Assembly (NCBI GenBank): GCA_937930845.1
Contig: CALHBJ010000001.1
Coordinates: 248,001 to 312,000, forward strand
DNA: 64,000 nucleotides
Reading direction: 5' to 3'
Source of the DNA: an uncultured Rhizobiaceae group bacterium
GTDB taxonomy: Bacteria; Pseudomonadota; Alphaproteobacteria; Rhizobiales; Rhizobiaceae
In this document: positions 1 to 8,199 of the stretch, piece by piece
Layout of the letters: every line of letters begins with the position of its first letter
Position numbering within the stretch: position 1 is the first letter of the stretch
Made by a program: the position numbers and the translations under genes
Notes under the pieces: generated by a model
What the model saw: only the letters and a program-made list of their open reading frames with translations
Told to the model about the DNA's origin: nothing
Databases searched by the model: none

Positions 1-3000
1 CTGCAGCCCACCATCATCGTCACCCTTTCCGGCCAGGTGCCGGAGCGGACATTGTATCAATATTCCCGCCGGTTGAAGGATGAGCTTGAGGCAATTGGCA
101 CGGTGCGTGAGGCGACCCTTTCTGGCAATCGTGAAGAGATGCTGGAAGTGGTTCTGGATCTGGCAAAACTGGAATCCTACAACATTACGCAGACCGAATT
201 GCTCAACGCGCTTTCCCAGAACAACCAGCTTGTGGCCGCCGGTTTCATTGAAAGCGGCAGCGGCCGGTTCAACGTTAAAGTGCCCGGACTGGTCGAAACC
301 GCGCAGGATGTTTACGCCATTCCCATCAAGCAAAATGGGGAAGCGGTTGTAACGCTGGGCAATGTTTCGGAAATTCGCCGGACCTTCAAAGACGCCAGCA
401 GTTTCACCCGTGTGAATGGTGAACCGGCCATTGCGCTTCAAGTGGTGAAACGCATCGGCACCAATATTATCGAAAACAACATCGCCGTTCGTAAGGTGGT
501 TGAGGCTTATTCGAAGGACTGGCCGTCAACGATCAAGGTCAATTATCTGCTCGATCAGTCCAGCTTCATTGGCGAAGTTCAAGGTTCCCTGCAAGCTTCC
601 ATCATGACTGCGATCATGCTGGTCATGGTGGTGGTGGTTGCGTCTCTTGGCCTGCGTTCTGGCCTGTTGGTGGGCTTATCCGTGCCTGTCTCATTCGCCG
701 TTGGTTTCATGATTGTTGGCCTGGCTGGCATGACCATCAACATGATGGTGCTCTTCGGCATGGTGCTCACCGTTGGCATGTTGGTGGATGGCGCCATTGT
801 GGTGACCGAATATGCCGACAGGAAACTGGCCGAAGGCATGCCGCCACATCAGGCCTATACTCGCGCGGCACAATTAATGTTCTGGCCGGTTGTTTCGTCC
901 ACAGCCACCACATTGGCGGCATTTTTGCCACTGCTTTTGTGGCCGGGTGTGCCAGGCGAATTCATGTCTTATTTGCCAATCATGGTGATCATCGTTTTGA
1001 CCGCATCACTGATGACCGCTCTCATCTTCCTGCCAACGGCAGGTGCACTGACGGGTAAGATTGCCCATTGGGCGGGCCAAAACGCAGCCTGGTTGACCAC
1101 GGCTTTGATATCGGCAGTTCTGGTTGGGTTTGCAGCATTCATGTTGACCCAGGCTGTCGTTGCCAACGTAATTGGGTTCGGGCTGGACACCATTCTTGGC
1201 TTTGCCACCCGTGTGACCGGCAGTGAAGCCGGTGCCAATTATGCGGCCAGTGCGCTGGCGGCAATTGTTGGCCTGGCTGTGGCAATCGCCCTGTTCCCGC
1301 TGGTTTCCAAATATCTGAGATGGCGCGAAAGCAAAGTTCCCAAAGAAGATACGACAACGCTGATGTTCACCAGTCAGCGCCCGCTTGAGATCAACAAGAT
1401 TGACGGGCCGATGTGGGGATATCTGTCAGGCCTCAAATTGCTGTCGGGCAATATCATTGGCAATCTGATCGTTATTGGCGTCATTGGTTACATCACCGTT
1501 TCTGTGTTTGGTATTTTCGGCAGCAAGAGTGCCGGTGTGGAGTTCTTCGTGGACGAAGAGCCCGATGTGGCGATTGTGCTCGTCTCTGCCCGTGGCAACC
1601 TTTCTGCACCCCAGGTTCGCGACCTTGTCGGCGAAGTCGAAAGTGTCATCTTGAGCATTCCCGGCATCGAAAATTCGGTCATGACCGCTACCGCTTCCGG
1701 CGGCCAAAGCGGTGGAGGTGGCGGTGCGCCACCGGCGGTTCAAAACAAAGCCGCCGATGTGGTTGGCGAGCTTCAAATCGAACTCACAGATTTCTGTTGT
1801 CGTCGTCGCGCGGTGGAAATATTCCGCGAAATTCGTAAAAAAACCGCGCCTATTCCCGGCATCAAGGTCGAAGTTCGCAAAATTGAAGGCGGGCCACCGA
1901 CCGGAAAAGATGTGCGGCTTCAGGTCAAATCCACAAGCTATGAAGATGTCGTGGCAACGATCGCCCGCGCCCGCTCGTTTACTGATACGCTAGCCGGTCT
2001 TCAGGATATCGAGGACGGACGCCCCCTGCCCGGCATCGAGTGGGAACTCAATGTGGATCGGGTGGAAGCAGGCCGCTACAACGCTGGCATTGTGGCAATC
2101 GGTTCCATGGTGCAATTGGTCACGACCGGTGTGCCCATTGGTAAATATCGCCCGGACGATTCAGAAGACGAGTTGGATATCCGCGTACGCCTCCCCGAAC
2201 AGGAACGAACGCTGGATACGCTGGACAAGCTGAAACTGCCCACGCCAAGCGGTCAGGTGCCGCTGGCCAATTTCGTCAAAAGAACACCCAAGCCCAAAGT
2301 GAGCTCCATCACCCGAAAGGATGGTCTCTATTCAATGGAGGTTCAGGCCAACCTGATCCCCGAATTTCAAGAAAACGGAAAAGGCATCACGCCCGACGAT
2401 AAGGTCGCGCAAATGCAAACCTGGCTCGACAGTCAGAAATGGCCATCCAGCGTTCAATTCAAATTTGTTGGCGGTGATGAAGAGCAAAAGGAATCCGGTG
2501 AATTCTTGATGAAAGCCGCCGGTGGCGCATTGTTCCTGATGTTCATCATTTTGGTGACCCAGTTCAATTCGTTCTACCAGACAATCCTCACCCTCTCGAC
2601 AGTGGTGCTGGCGATTGTTGGCGTGTTGATTGGCCTGATGGTCACGGGACAGAAGTTCTCCATCATCATGACGGGGACAGGCGTTGTGGCGCTGGCAGGC
2701 ATCGTGGTGAACAACGCAATTGTTCTCATTGATACGTTCAACCGGTTGCGCGCCGAGGGTATTGAAACCCGCGAGGCGGTGTTGAAAACGACTGCACAAC
2801 GTTTGCGCCCGATCATGCTGACCACAATTACGACGATCCTGGGTCTAATTCCCATGGCGCTGCAATTGAACATGAACTTTTTCGAACGCACGATTGCCTA
2901 TGGCGGCATTACGTCTGTTTGGTGGGTTCAACTGTCAACGGCGATCATTTCCGGCCTGGCATTTTCCACATTGCTGACGCTGATATTCATTCCAAGCATG

Positions 3001-3255
3001 CTGGCAATGCCCGCGAATATTATGGCGATCTGGCATTGGATGTTCGGCACAACGGCTCAACCCTTGGCATCGGCCGGTGTTTCGCAAAGCCATCAGGAGC
3101 TGGAGGAGATCGGGTCCATGGTGCGTGAGGCGAAAGCATCAGTGCCGGTGAAACAACCTGTTCAGCGCCATCCGGAAGATGCGAGCATCATGCCGATGCC
3201 GCGGCATTACGACAATGATTCGTCACCACCGTCCTTTGCCGACGCTGCGGAGTGA
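1..3255 (+). CDS. RND-family efflux permease (AcrB/MexF-like), 5' end outside window
   Basis: Inner-membrane proton-driven drug or solute efflux pump that works with a periplasmic adaptor and an outer-membrane channel. The frame is open from base 1 with no stop, so the true start lies upstream; about 1084 residues are present. Two sets of hydrophobic helices are visible, each followed by a large periplasmic part. The TM4 region reads GMLVDGAIVVTEYADR, so of the AcrB Asp pair only the first Asp is kept. The TM10 region reads GIVVNNAIVLID. A Gly-rich linker (GGQSGGGGG) sits in the second periplasmic half. The substrate cannot be inferred. The last 49 bases overlap the convergent pssA gene. The adaptor gene presumably lies upstream of the window. 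Confidence 0.93.
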   Translation: MQPTIIVTLSGQVPERTLYQYSRRLKDELEAIGTVREATLSGNREEMLEVVLDLAKLESYNITQTELLNALSQNNQLVAAGFIESGSGRFNVKVPGLVETAQDVYAIPIKQNGEAVVTLGNVSEIRRTFKDASSFTRVNGEPAIALQVVKRIGTNIIENNIAVRKVVEAYSKDWPSTIKVNYLLDQSSFIGEVQGSLQASIMTAIMLVMVVVVASLGLRSGLLVGLSVPVSFAVGFMIVGLAGMTINMMVLFGMVLTVGMLVDGAIVVTEYADRKLAEGMPPHQAYTRAAQLMFWPVVSSTATTLAAFLPLLLWPGVPGEFMSYLPIMVIIVLTASLMTALIFLPTAGALTGKIAHWAGQNAAWLTTALISAVLVGFAAFMLTQAVVANVIGFGLDTILGFATRVTGSEAGANYAASALAAIVGLAVAIALFPLVSKYLRWRESKVPKEDTTTLMFTSQRPLEINKIDGPMWGYLSGLKLLSGNIIGNLIVIGVIGYITVSVFGIFGSKSAGVEFFVDEEPDVAIVLVSARGNLSAPQVRDLVGEVESVILSIPGIENSVMTATASGGQSGGGGGAPPAVQNKAADVVGELQIELTDFCCRRRAVEIFREIRKKTAPIPGIKVEVRKIEGGPPTGKDVRLQVKSTSYEDVVATIARARSFTDTLAGLQDIEDGRPLPGIEWELNVDRVEAGRYNAGIVAIGSMVQLVTTGVPIGKYRPDDSEDELDIRVRLPEQERTLDTLDKLKLPTPSGQVPLANFVKRTPKPKVSSITRKDGLYSMEVQANLIPEFQENGKGITPDDKVAQMQTWLDSQKWPSSVQFKFVGGDEEQKESGEFLMKAAGGALFLMFIILVTQFNSFYQTILTLSTVVLAIVGVLIGLMVTGQKFSIIMTGTGVVALAGIVVNNAIVLIDTFNRLRAEGIETREAVLKTTAQRLRPIMLTTITTILGLIPMALQLNMNFFERTIAYGGITSVWWVQLSTAIISGLAFSTLLTLIFIPSMLAMPANIMAIWHWMFGTTAQPLASAGVSQSHQELEEIGSMVREAKASVPVKQPVQRHPEDASIMPMPRHYDNDSSPPSFADAAE

Positions 3256-4118
3256 TCTGCCTTTTTGTCGGCGGCGGTGCGGGCATTCCATTGGCGAATA
3301 CTAAATGGCAGCGTGGCCAGATAGGCGACGCTGCCGAGTATCAAGAATTCCCAGGGGAAGCTGAAAAGAAATATCACCAGCATCAACAGGCCAATCATGA
3401 CCGGCAAAACAAGATTGCTGGATATGCTTTGCCCTGCCCGCTTGCCGGACCATGTGGGCAAATTGGACACCATTAAAAAGCCGACAAATAACACATATAT
3501 CGCCGTCAATACGGTGGTCGCCATATCATTGGTGACGCCTACCAGGCCCAGATAGACGGGCAGCAGAACAAGCAAGGCTCCGGCGGGCGCGGGCACGCCT
3601 GTAAAGAAATCCACATACCATTTTGGCTGGTCAGAATCTTCCAGCATTACATTGAAACGGGCCAGCCGCAGGCATCCGCAAATGGCGAATATCAATGCGA
3701 CGATCCAACCGAAGGCCTTGGCGTCCTTGAGCGTCCACATGTAGATGACCAGGGCCGGAGCCACGCCAAAATTCACGAAATCGGCCAGGGAATCCAGCTG
3801 CTCACCAAATGAAGACGACGATTTCAGGAACCGTGCCACCCGGCCATCCAGGCCATCCAGCACCGCTGCAAATAATATCGCGATTACGGCAAATTCGAAA
3901 CGCCCTTCGAAGCCAAATCGGATCGCAGACAGGCCAGAGCAAATGGCCCCCAGCGTGATGAGATTTGGGACCAACATTCTAAAGGGCACATCGCGCAAGC
4001 GCGAAATTGGAACCGCATCGACCTCATCGTCGGGAAAGAAAGCGGGCGGAGATTCCGATGTGACTTCCTTGGAAGGTTCATCTTTTTGTGGGACAAATTC
4101 TGGAAATGGTGGCTTCAT
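3207..4118 (-). CDS. pssA: CDP-diacylglycerol-serine O-phosphatidyltransferase
   Basis: Makes phosphatidylserine from CDP-diacylglycerol and L-serine at the inner membrane, the step before phosphatidylethanolamine. About 303 residues. The CDP-alcohol phosphotransferase motif (DG, AR, G, D, D with family spacing) is complete at residues 91-113, starting LDGRVARF. Several transmembrane segments follow, and the N-terminal 40 residues are a Pro/acidic cytosolic tail. I take the ATG at 4118 rather than the preceding TTG, because it overlaps the psd stop codon as TGATG, so the two genes are translationally coupled. The 3' end overlaps the convergent RND gene by 49 bp. Confidence 0.95.
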   Translation of the reverse strand: MKPPFPEFVPQKDEPSKEVTSESPPAFFPDDEVDAVPISRLRDVPFRMLVPNLITLGAICSGLSAIRFGFEGRFEFAVIAILFAAVLDGLDGRVARFLKSSSSFGEQLDSLADFVNFGVAPALVIYMWTLKDAKAFGWIVALIFAICGCLRLARFNVMLEDSDQPKWYVDFFTGVPAPAGALLVLLPVYLGLVGVTNDMATTVLTAIYVLFVGFLMVSNLPTWSGKRAGQSISSNLVLPVMIGLLMLVIFLFSFPWEFLILGSVAYLATLPFSIRQWNARTAADKKADHSAASAKDGGDESLS

Positions 4119-4819
4119 CAAATCGTCCGGGGTGTCGGGCTGGACGTGCGGGCACCGGATTTTGCAGCAAGCACAGTTTCCCCGGCAATCATGGTCTGTC
4201 CAAGGGCCACGTTTGGCTCAACACCTTCGGGCAGAAACACATCAACACGAGACCCAAAGCGGATCAGGCCGAAGCGACCGCCCTGCTCCACCGCATCTCC
4301 CTCATCTGTCCAACACACGATGCGGCGCGCAACAAGGCCGGCAATTTGCACAACGCCGACGTGACCCAAGGGGCTGTCAATCTTCAAGGAATGGCGCTCG
4401 TTCTCGCTGGATGCCTTGTCGAGGTCAGCGGATAGGAACTTGCCTGGCTGGTGGTGCGACACCAATACGGAACCGCGAACCGGGGCCCGGTTCACATGAC
4501 AGTTAAACACGTTCATGAAAACGGTGATGCGCATGCGCGCTTCATCACCAAGGCCCAATTCTGCCGGTGGCACGAATGGTCCCAGCGACGACACAACGCC
4601 GTCCGCCGGGCTGACAACCAAATCATCACTGACCGGCACAACCCGTTGCGGATCACGAAAAAACAGCGCGCACCAGACTGTGGCGATGAGCCCGATCCAA
4701 AAGAAGAACTGCCCCAGCAGACCCAGCAACAGCGTCACCACCGCAAACAGGGCAATGAACCGGTAGCCTTCGCGGTGAACAGGCACCAGCGCCGAACGGA
4801 TGGAGTTGGCTACAGACAT
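4118..4819 (-). CDS. psd: phosphatidylserine decarboxylase proenzyme (short type)
   Basis: Converts phosphatidylserine to phosphatidylethanolamine. It is a self-cleaving pyruvoyl enzyme. The cleavage site is the Gly-Ser in RFGSRVDVF near residue 194, and the conserved HVNRAPVRG segment is present. One or two hydrophobic N-terminal helices (about residues 15-50) anchor it. The open frame runs further up to 4885, but that stretch is His/Pro-rich and unlike the family. The ATG at 4819 is preceded by AAAGGG at a good distance and gives 233 residues, normal for the short form. It is the first gene of a psd-pssA unit. Confidence 0.94.
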   Translation of the reverse strand: MSVANSIRSALVPVHREGYRFIALFAVVTLLLGLLGQFFFWIGLIATVWCALFFRDPQRVVPVSDDLVVSPADGVVSSLGPFVPPAELGLGDEARMRITVFMNVFNCHVNRAPVRGSVLVSHHQPGKFLSADLDKASSENERHSLKIDSPLGHVGVVQIAGLVARRIVCWTDEGDAVEQGGRFGLIRFGSRVDVFLPEGVEPNVALGQTMIAGETVLAAKSGARTSSPTPRTI

Positions 4820-5044
4820 GGTTCGATACCCTTTGAGCAGATTATCGCCGCTATGCGGCGGATGGTGATGGTTGTTGCGTTCCACGCGAGCCGTGGCATG
4901 TTTTGTCTCAAATGCAGAGCATAGTTCACGGGTTTACTGGGTGAAATATGTACACCACTCCACCGTCTGAAACCACTGGATAAAGCGCGTTTCATTTCAT
5001 GGGAACACCTAATCGCGGGGTGCGGGCGTTGGTCACAAATTGCT

Positions 5045-5794
5045 TCAAAGCGCGGGCTTTGCCCCGGCCGCGGCAAATAGAGGGCCTGTAATCTCTCGCA
5101 CCAGCTTGTTCCTGATGCCCTCGGCAAATCCATCAAAATCCTCCACCTCCATCAGGAATGCGCCCGCACCGCCAATGACGAAACGGGTGTAGTGAGCGCG
5201 CAAATCAATGCGGGCAAGCGTGCCCAGATCATATTCCACCGAGTGAATGATCAGGCCATTGACAGTGATGCCCTGGGAAACTGCCGCATCGCGTGCACCG
5301 CTGGGATTGCGACCGTCGGCGGTGCCATCTCCCGACACATCGATGACTTTCCGCTCCCCGTCAAACCGGTTGGATTGCAGGGAGTGTACTGCGAAGTCGA
5401 TTGCCCCTGCGATATCTGTAAACCCGGACAGTTTACGCGGCATGGCCTCAATTTCCCTTGCCAGGACACGCATCTGACGCCCGTTGAGAACTTGCCGCCA
5501 CGGGACCGCCAGCACTTGTTTTCCTGGACCGGACCATTGCACAATCGCCAGGGCCATCCCCCCAGCCCCCAGGCTTTCAACGGCTGAAATGACACGCCCA
5601 TCGCGCAGCGCGTGGGCGATGCCAGAGCGCTGGAGTTCATATTCTGCCGCATCAACACTGGTGGAGGTGTCGAGCGCCAATACAAGTTCCAGCGCTACTT
5701 TTTCCTGCGCCAGTGCCGTTGGAGAGTGAAGGGGCAAAACGAAAGCGATTGCGCAGGCGGCAAACCATACACGCGCAATACGCCCCGACGTCAT
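5045..5794 (-). CDS. secreted DUF1194 protein with vWA-like fold
   Basis: About 249 residues, starting with a clear signal peptide (hydrophobic core at residues 8-25, likely cut after ALA at 27-29), so it is periplasmic or exported. A metal-ion-dependent adhesion site is visible: DTSTS near residue 42, a Thr in GFTDIAGAI, and the Asp in VSGDGTADG. DUF1194 proteins have no established function. The ATG overlaps the stop of the upstream ABC exporter as ATGA, so it is translated as part of that unit. This placement suggests, but does not prove, a role linked to export or metal stress. Confidence 0.88.
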   Translation of the reverse strand: MTSGRIARVWFAACAIAFVLPLHSPTALAQEKVALELVLALDTSTSVDAAEYELQRSGIAHALRDGRVISAVESLGAGGMALAIVQWSGPGKQVLAVPWRQVLNGRQMRVLAREIEAMPRKLSGFTDIAGAIDFAVHSLQSNRFDGERKVIDVSGDGTADGRNPSGARDAAVSQGITVNGLIIHSVEYDLGTLARIDLRAHYTRFVIGGAGAFLMEVEDFDGFAEGIRNKLVREITGPLFAAAGAKPAL

Positions 5795-7686
5795 TCGGCG
5801 GGCTCGATGGGCGGGTGGCGCACAACCAGGCCACGTTCATCGGCCTCTTGTGCGGCCCGCAACAATTGTTCCGCCTCCGAGGCTTCCAATTGACGGTTCC
5901 ACATGGCGGCATAAAGCCCGTCTTGCTTCAACAACACATCGTGACAGCCCCGTTCCGCAATCATGCCATCTTCCAGCACGATGATCTCGTCGGCATCGAT
6001 AACCGTGGAAAGACGGTGGGCGATCACGACCGTGGTGCGATTTTCCGAGACGATATCTAGCGCCGTCTTGATTTCCATTTCGGTCTGGGTGTCGAGCGCC
6101 GATGTTGCTTCATCGAGGATCAAAATGGGGGGGGCCTTGAGCAATGTGCGGGCAATCGCAACACGCTGTTTTTCACCGCCGGACAGTTTCAGCCCGCGTT
6201 CGCCAACCGGCGTATCAAAGCCCTGGGGCAGGCGTTTGATGAAATCGCCAATCTGCGCACGATTGGCCGCTTCAATGACTTCCTCTTCCGTGGCATCCAT
6301 CCGCCCATATCTAATATTGTAGGCGATGGTGTCATTGAACAGCACCGTATCCTGCGGCACCATGCCGATCATCTTGCGCAGACTTTCCTGCTGGACATCG
6401 CGCAAGTCCTGATCATCAATGGTGATGGCCCCCTTCTGGATGTCGTAGAAGCGGAACAACAGACGTGAAATAGTGCTCTTGCCCGCACCGGAAGGCCCAA
6501 CAATCGCCACCGTCTTGCCTGCGGGAACTGCAAACGACACGCCTTTGAGGATCGGGCGGTCTGATTCATAACGAAAATCAACATTTTCAAACTTGATGCA
6601 GGCGTCCTGTACTTTCAGTTTTGGGGCCTGGGGTTTGTCGACCACTTCAGGTGGCACGTCCAACAGATCGAACATTGCCTCAATATCGGTCAGTCCCTGC
6701 CTGATCTCGCGATAGACGAAGCCAATAAAGTTCAACGGAACGGAAAGCTGCATCAGGAACATATTGATGAGTACAAAATCACCGATGGTCTGTTCACCGC
6801 GTTGCACAGCCAGTGCCGACATGATCATGCAGGCCAGCATCCCCACGGAAAAAATAAGCGTCTGTCCAAAGTTGAGCCAGCCAAGGGAAGTCCAAGTGCG
6901 GGTGGCGGCGCGTTCATAGCGGGCCATGGAGGCGTCAAAGCGGCGCGATTCCATTTCTTCATTGCTGAAGTATTTGACCGTCTCATAGTTCAGCAGGGAA
7001 TCGATGGCTTTGGAATTGGCGTCCGTGTCGGACTCATTCATGTCGCGGCGAATTTGAATGCGCCAGTCACTGGCACGAATGGTAAACCAGGAATAAGCCC
7101 AAACCGTCACCGCAATCACAGCCACATAGGTCCAGCCGAAATAGACCGCGAATATGACCGCATAAAGCGCAAATTCCAAAATGGTGGGCAGCGTGTTCAA
7201 TATCGTGAAACGTACGATGATTTCGATGCCCTTGGTCCCGCGTTCGATGATCCGCGACAAGCCGCCCGTTCGCCGCGCCAGATGAAAGCGCAGGGACAAT
7301 TTGTGCATGTGGACAAATGTTCGGTCGGCCAATTGGCGCACGGCATGTTGGCCCACGCGGGCAAACAGGGCATCGCGCAACTGGTTCAGCCCGGTCATGA
7401 CAATCCGGGCGACATTGAACCCCACAACCAGCATGATTGGTGTTGTCAGTGCCAGGGGCAGCCAGGCGATTTCCTGATCCAGGCCGTCCAATGCGTCTGT
7501 TGCGTATTTGAAAAAGAACGGAACAATCGCCGTAACCAGCTTGGCCAATATCAGAAACACGGCCGCATAAAGCACCCGCAATTTCAAATCAGGTCTGTCT
7601 GATGGCCACATATAAGGCCACAGGTTTTTCACAGTCGCCAGTGTCGACTTGTCGGTTTCAGCGACCTTCGAAGTATCAGTGGACAA
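5791..7686 (-). CDS. atm1: ATM1/HMT1-type ABC exporter (permease fused to ATPase)
   Basis: A half-transporter of 631 residues, expected to act as a homodimer. Six N-terminal helices (about 40-340) are followed by an ABC ATPase with Walker A GPSGAGKST, signature LSGGEKQRVAIAR and Walker B ILILDEATSALD. Bacterial members of this family (for example Novosphingobium Atm1) export glutathione-metal or related thiol compounds. The only plausible start is a TTG at 7686 with AAGG seven bases upstream. It lies 28 bp after a Cys-rich ArsR regulator and overlaps the DUF1194 gene, so it is the middle gene of a three-gene unit. Family assignment is firm; the substrate is inferred. Confidence 0.92.
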   Translation of the reverse strand: MSTDTSKVAETDKSTLATVKNLWPYMWPSDRPDLKLRVLYAAVFLILAKLVTAIVPFFFKYATDALDGLDQEIAWLPLALTTPIMLVVGFNVARIVMTGLNQLRDALFARVGQHAVRQLADRTFVHMHKLSLRFHLARRTGGLSRIIERGTKGIEIIVRFTILNTLPTILEFALYAVIFAVYFGWTYVAVIAVTVWAYSWFTIRASDWRIQIRRDMNESDTDANSKAIDSLLNYETVKYFSNEEMESRRFDASMARYERAATRTWTSLGWLNFGQTLIFSVGMLACMIMSALAVQRGEQTIGDFVLINMFLMQLSVPLNFIGFVYREIRQGLTDIEAMFDLLDVPPEVVDKPQAPKLKVQDACIKFENVDFRYESDRPILKGVSFAVPAGKTVAIVGPSGAGKSTISRLLFRFYDIQKGAITIDDQDLRDVQQESLRKMIGMVPQDTVLFNDTIAYNIRYGRMDATEEEVIEAANRAQIGDFIKRLPQGFDTPVGERGLKLSGGEKQRVAIARTLLKAPPILILDEATSALDTQTEMEIKTALDIVSENRTTVVIAHRLSTVIDADEIIVLEDGMIAERGCHDVLLKQDGLYAAMWNRQLEASEAEQLLRAAQEADERGLVVRHPPIEPAE

Positions 7687-7714
7687 AAAAGTGCCTTACA
7701 ATGGGAGACAAGAA

Positions 7715-8056
7715 TTAGCTGCAATCAGATTTGCAGCATGAATTTAGAAATGCGTGAGTGGTGTCAGAAATAGACCTCAGCAATTGTTCGTTAATCTGGT
7801 AGCGCGACCGTGGTGGCACTGTTTCAACCGTGATCAGCCCCGCCTCCCCCAGCACTTTCAAATGCTGTGAAATCGTTGACTGAGCCAGGGGCAAAACGTC
7901 AGTAATTTCCTTACAGCCACAACATTGGTGTTTGGCAATATGCATCAAAATCTCAATGCGGGCCGGGTTTGAAAGGGCCGCAAACACCACCGCCATTTCC
8001 TGCGAACCCCGTGTATTGGGATCTGCAAGCGTCGCATCCTGACTGGAATTTGCCAT
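7715..8056 (-). CDS. ArsR-family transcriptional regulator, Cys-rich
   Basis: A winged-helix repressor of 113 residues. The recognition helix region reads STISQHLKVLGEAGL. Two cysteine groups stand out: C45, C46 and C48 just before the recognition helices (CCGC), and C107, C108 and C112 at the C-terminus. Such cysteines in ArsR/SmtB proteins usually bind metals or sense thiol or sulfur oxidation. It is the first gene of a unit with the ATM1-type exporter, so a metal- or thiol-responsive switch for that exporter is likely. A 6-4-6 palindrome 28 bp upstream is a candidate autoregulatory site. The actual inducer cannot be told from sequence. Confidence 0.92.
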   Translation of the reverse strand: MANSSQDATLADPNTRGSQEMAVVFAALSNPARIEILMHIAKHQCCGCKEITDVLPLAQSTISQHLKVLGEAGLITVETVPPRSRYQINEQLLRSISDTTHAFLNSCCKSDCS

Positions 8057-8083
8057 TGCTTTCCCGAATCCTGCCCATCATTA

Positions 8084-8099
8084 ATCGTAATTATACGAT
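8084..8099. promoter_or_regulatory. candidate ArsR operator upstream of the arsR-atm1 unit
   Basis: Perfect inverted repeat ATCGTA-ATTA-TACGAT, 28 bp upstream of the ArsR start codon. ArsR-family repressors typically bind AT-rich inverted repeats that overlap their own promoter, so position and form fit autoregulation. No binding data can be read from sequence. Confidence 0.5.
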
Positions 8100-8199
8100 G
8101 AAGATAGGTGCTTGCGGTCGGCTATGCAAGATCAGGCTTTGAAATGTGGTCTCACACGCACCGCAAGGCCAGCCGAAACGGCGCGTCACTGGCGCATAC

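Noticed and set aside
3745-4506. 253-residue plus-strand frame opposite pssA and psd
   Set aside because: Arg/Pro/Ser-rich with no domain; both opposite genes have catalytic motifs.
6802-7602. 266-residue plus-strand frame opposite the ATM1-type exporter
   Set aside because: Low-complexity His/Gln/Gly composition typical of an antisense shadow.
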